Source: Caryophanales bacterium UBA6769
GTDB lineage: Bacteria; Bacillota; Bacilli; Bacillales; UBA6769
DNA length: 7,582 nt
Direction: 5' to 3'
NCBI GenBank assembly: GCA_002453275.1
Contig: DKGN01000020.1
Span: forward strand, 1-7,582
Positions 6,330 through 7,582 of the stretch are shown in pieces; the stretch's first letter is position 1, and every line of letters starts with the position of its first letter. The translations under genes were made by a program, and so were the position numbers. Under the pieces are notes generated by a model. It searched no databases. It saw only the letters and a list, made by a program, of their open reading frames with translations, and was not told the DNA's origin.

Positions 6330-6359
6330 GTTTAGGATTTTGAAAAAAATTCCATACTG
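6330..6359 (+). promoter_or_regulatory. Possible forespore (sigma-G/F-like) promoter of pbpG
   Basis: GTTTA (6330-6334) matches four of five positions of the sigma-G -35 (GHATR). Exactly 18 bases later CATACTG (6353-6359) matches six of seven positions of a CATACTA-type -10. Transcription would start near 6366, before the ribosome binding site at 6382. B. subtilis pbpG is expressed in the forespore, which fits. A competing sigma-A reading exists (TTGAAA at 6340-6345, then TGC-TATAGA at 6358-6366), but its spacing is only 15 bases. Confidence 0.4.
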
Positions 6360-6381
6360 CTATAGAAAGAACCGTTCGGGT

Positions 6382-6389
6382 GAGGGGGG
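6382..6389 (+). promoter_or_regulatory. Ribosome binding site of pbpG
   Basis: GAGGGGGG ends seven bases before the ATG at 6397 but only four before the adjacent in-frame GTG at 6394. The spacing favours ATG. Confidence 0.7.
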
Positions 6390-6396
6390 AAAAGTG

Positions 6397-7582
6397 ATGG
6401 ATTCACGCTTAAAACGAAGTAGAAAGCGACGTTCTCGAAAACAGGCTTTCTTTACGAGAATATTGACTCGGACCGCATTTCTAGCGATTGCTTTCGTCGT
6501 TGTTGCTAGTTTCCTACTCATTGGTTATGCAAAAATTAGTGGGCCGCCACCTCTGCATATTCCTATTAACAGTACCTATTACGGCGATGGTGACGTCGTC
6601 ATTGCGAAGGAAAATCAATCTGGAATCAAGCGTGAATGGGTACCGTTAGACGCGATTTCTAAGGACCTGATTGAAGCGACGATCGCCATTGAGGATAAAC
6701 GTTTTTACGAGCATCACGGCTTTGATGTGCGCAGAATTGCTGGCTCGATTCTTGCAAACTTAAAAGCTGGTGCAAAAGTGGAAGGCGCAAGTACGATTAC
6801 GATGCAGTATGCAAGGAATGTATTTTTAACCCATGAAAAAACGTGGGTGCGAAAAATGAAAGAAACTCTTTATGCGATCCGCTTAGAATTAAATTATTCT
6901 AAAGACGAAATACTTGAAGGTTATTTAAATACCATCTATTACGGGCATGGGGCGTACGGAATTGAAGAAGCAGCCAACTATTATTTTCAAAAGAAAGCAA
7001 ACGCTCTTTCCTTATCTGAAGCAAGCCTCCTTGCAGGAGTTCCGAAGGGGCCAACTTATTACTCTCCTGAACGTGCGTTTGACAAAGCGAAACAAAGACA
7101 GGAAATCGTTTTAGAAGCGATGGCGGGCAGTGGTTTTATTTCCAATGAAGAAGAAACGACTGCCAAAGCCGAAGTCGTGAAAATTAAACAAAGCTCTGAA
7201 CGTGAAAAAGCGACAGCACCTTACTTTCTCGATACTGTCGAAAAAGCACTTATTGATGAAGTTGGTTTAAAAAAAGACATGGTTGAAGCCGGTGGATTAC
7301 ACGTATACACTACGCTCGACAAAACGATGCAAGAAAAAGCAGAAGCATGGATCGATGAAGTCATCACAGATAATGATGAATTGCAAACAGCCCTCGTTTC
7401 AATCGAGCCAAAATCAGGGGCGGTGAAGGCGCTCGTCGGTGGCAGAGATTATTCCGCTAGTAGCTTTAACCGTGCGCTCGATGCAAAACGTGCACCTGGC
7501 AGTACGTTTAAACCACTTCTTTACTATGCTGCGCTTGAGAACGGATTTACACCTTCGACACCGTTGTTAAGCGAAAAAACAA
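6397..7582 (+). CDS. pbpG: Class A penicillin-binding protein, PbpG (PBP2d) type, N-terminal part (runs off the right edge)
   Basis: The first 395 codons of a bifunctional peptidoglycan synthase are present. It polymerises glycan strands from lipid II (GT51 domain) and cross-links stem peptides (transpeptidase) at the outer face of the membrane. A very basic N-terminus (KRSRKRRSRK, 6-15) precedes one membrane anchor at about 26-45. GT51 motifs follow: EDKRFYEHHG (99-108, catalytic Glu99), GASTITMQ (130-137), RKMKE (152-156) and EILEGYLNTIYYG (171-183). The transpeptidase SxxK motif is S369-TFK, with Ser369 the acylated residue; SxN and KTG lie beyond the window. Position 136 is Met where Gln is usual. 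Similarity to B. subtilis PbpG includes QYARN, WVPL and YYGHGAYGIE. That protein works in spore-wall synthesis, so a sporulation role is plausible here but inferred. It is transcribed divergently from ywiB-argS. Confidence 0.93.
   Translation, partial: MDSRLKRSRKRRSRKQAFFTRILTRTAFLAIAFVVVASFLLIGYAKISGPPPLHIPINSTYYGDGDVVIAKENQSGIKREWVPLDAISKDLIEATIAIEDKRFYEHHGFDVRRIAGSILANLKAGAKVEGASTITMQYARNVFLTHEKTWVRKMKETLYAIRLELNYSKDEILEGYLNTIYYGHGAYGIEEAANYYFQKKANALSLSEASLLAGVPKGPTYYSPERAFDKAKQRQEIVLEAMAGSGFISNEEETTAKAEVVKIKQSSEREKATAPYFLDTVEKALIDEVGLKKDMVEAGGLHVYTTLDKTMQEKAEAWIDEVITDNDELQTALVSIEPKSGAVKALVGGRDYSASSFNRALDAKRAPGSTFKPLLYYAALENGFTPSTPLLSEKT

Noticed and set aside
6394..6396. GTG at 6394 as the pbpG start
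   Set aside because: It is in frame, but only four bases from the purine-rich ribosome binding site; the adjacent ATG at 6397 has better spacing.
1..7582. CRISPR array, insertion sequence, phage genes, tRNA or rRNA
   Set aside because: No repeated spacer pattern, transposase, integrase, terminal inverted repeats or structural RNA signatures were seen; genes fill the window with gaps under 230 bases.

Overview
The window looks like ordinary chromosome from a low-to-moderate GC Gram-positive bacterium of the Bacillaceae. The evidence is the strong purine-rich ribosome binding sites, use of GTG and TTG starts, a U-tailed terminator, and proteins closely resembling the Bacillus MmgA, FadF, ArgS, YwiB and PbpG types. 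It could belong to an environmental or alkaliphilic relative of Bacillus, but the sequence does not decide this. There is no sign of phage, insertion sequence, CRISPR, rRNA or tRNA.

Layout. Five genes lie on the minus strand and one on the plus strand. Reading the minus strand from right to left, ywiB (6170-5736) and argS (5733-4063) form a tightly coupled pair behind a good sigma-A promoter. Next is fadF (3890-1752), a 712-residue membrane iron-sulfur oxidoreductase. It has its own extended -10 promoter overlapped by a candidate FadR operator, and is followed by a strong Rho-independent terminator. Then come an mmgA-type thiolase (1557-385) and an acyl-CoA dehydrogenase (from 337, running off the left edge), 47 bases apart and probably one transcript. 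On the plus strand, diverging from ywiB, is the first 395 codons of a class A penicillin-binding protein resembling PbpG (6397 to the right edge), with a possible forespore sigma-G-type promoter.

How the genes fit together. The left half is a fatty-acid or branched-chain acyl-CoA degradation module. Acyl-CoA dehydrogenase starts beta-oxidation and passes electrons to electron-transferring flavoprotein. FadF is the likely route from that flavoprotein to menaquinone. The thiolase carries out the final cleavage to acetyl-CoA. Hydratase and hydroxyacyl-CoA dehydrogenase are not in the window. The right half is housekeeping (arginyl-tRNA synthetase plus the small DUF1934 protein) beside a cell-wall or spore-wall enzyme.

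I see no undescribed system. The most interesting signals are regulatory: the FadR-like box on the fadF promoter, a related half-site and a separate TetR-like dyad before mmgA, a perfect 7-bp-arm dyad in the ywiB/pbpG divergent region, and the sigma-G-like promoter of pbpG. There is also one unusual substitution in the glycosyltransferase motif of the PBP.
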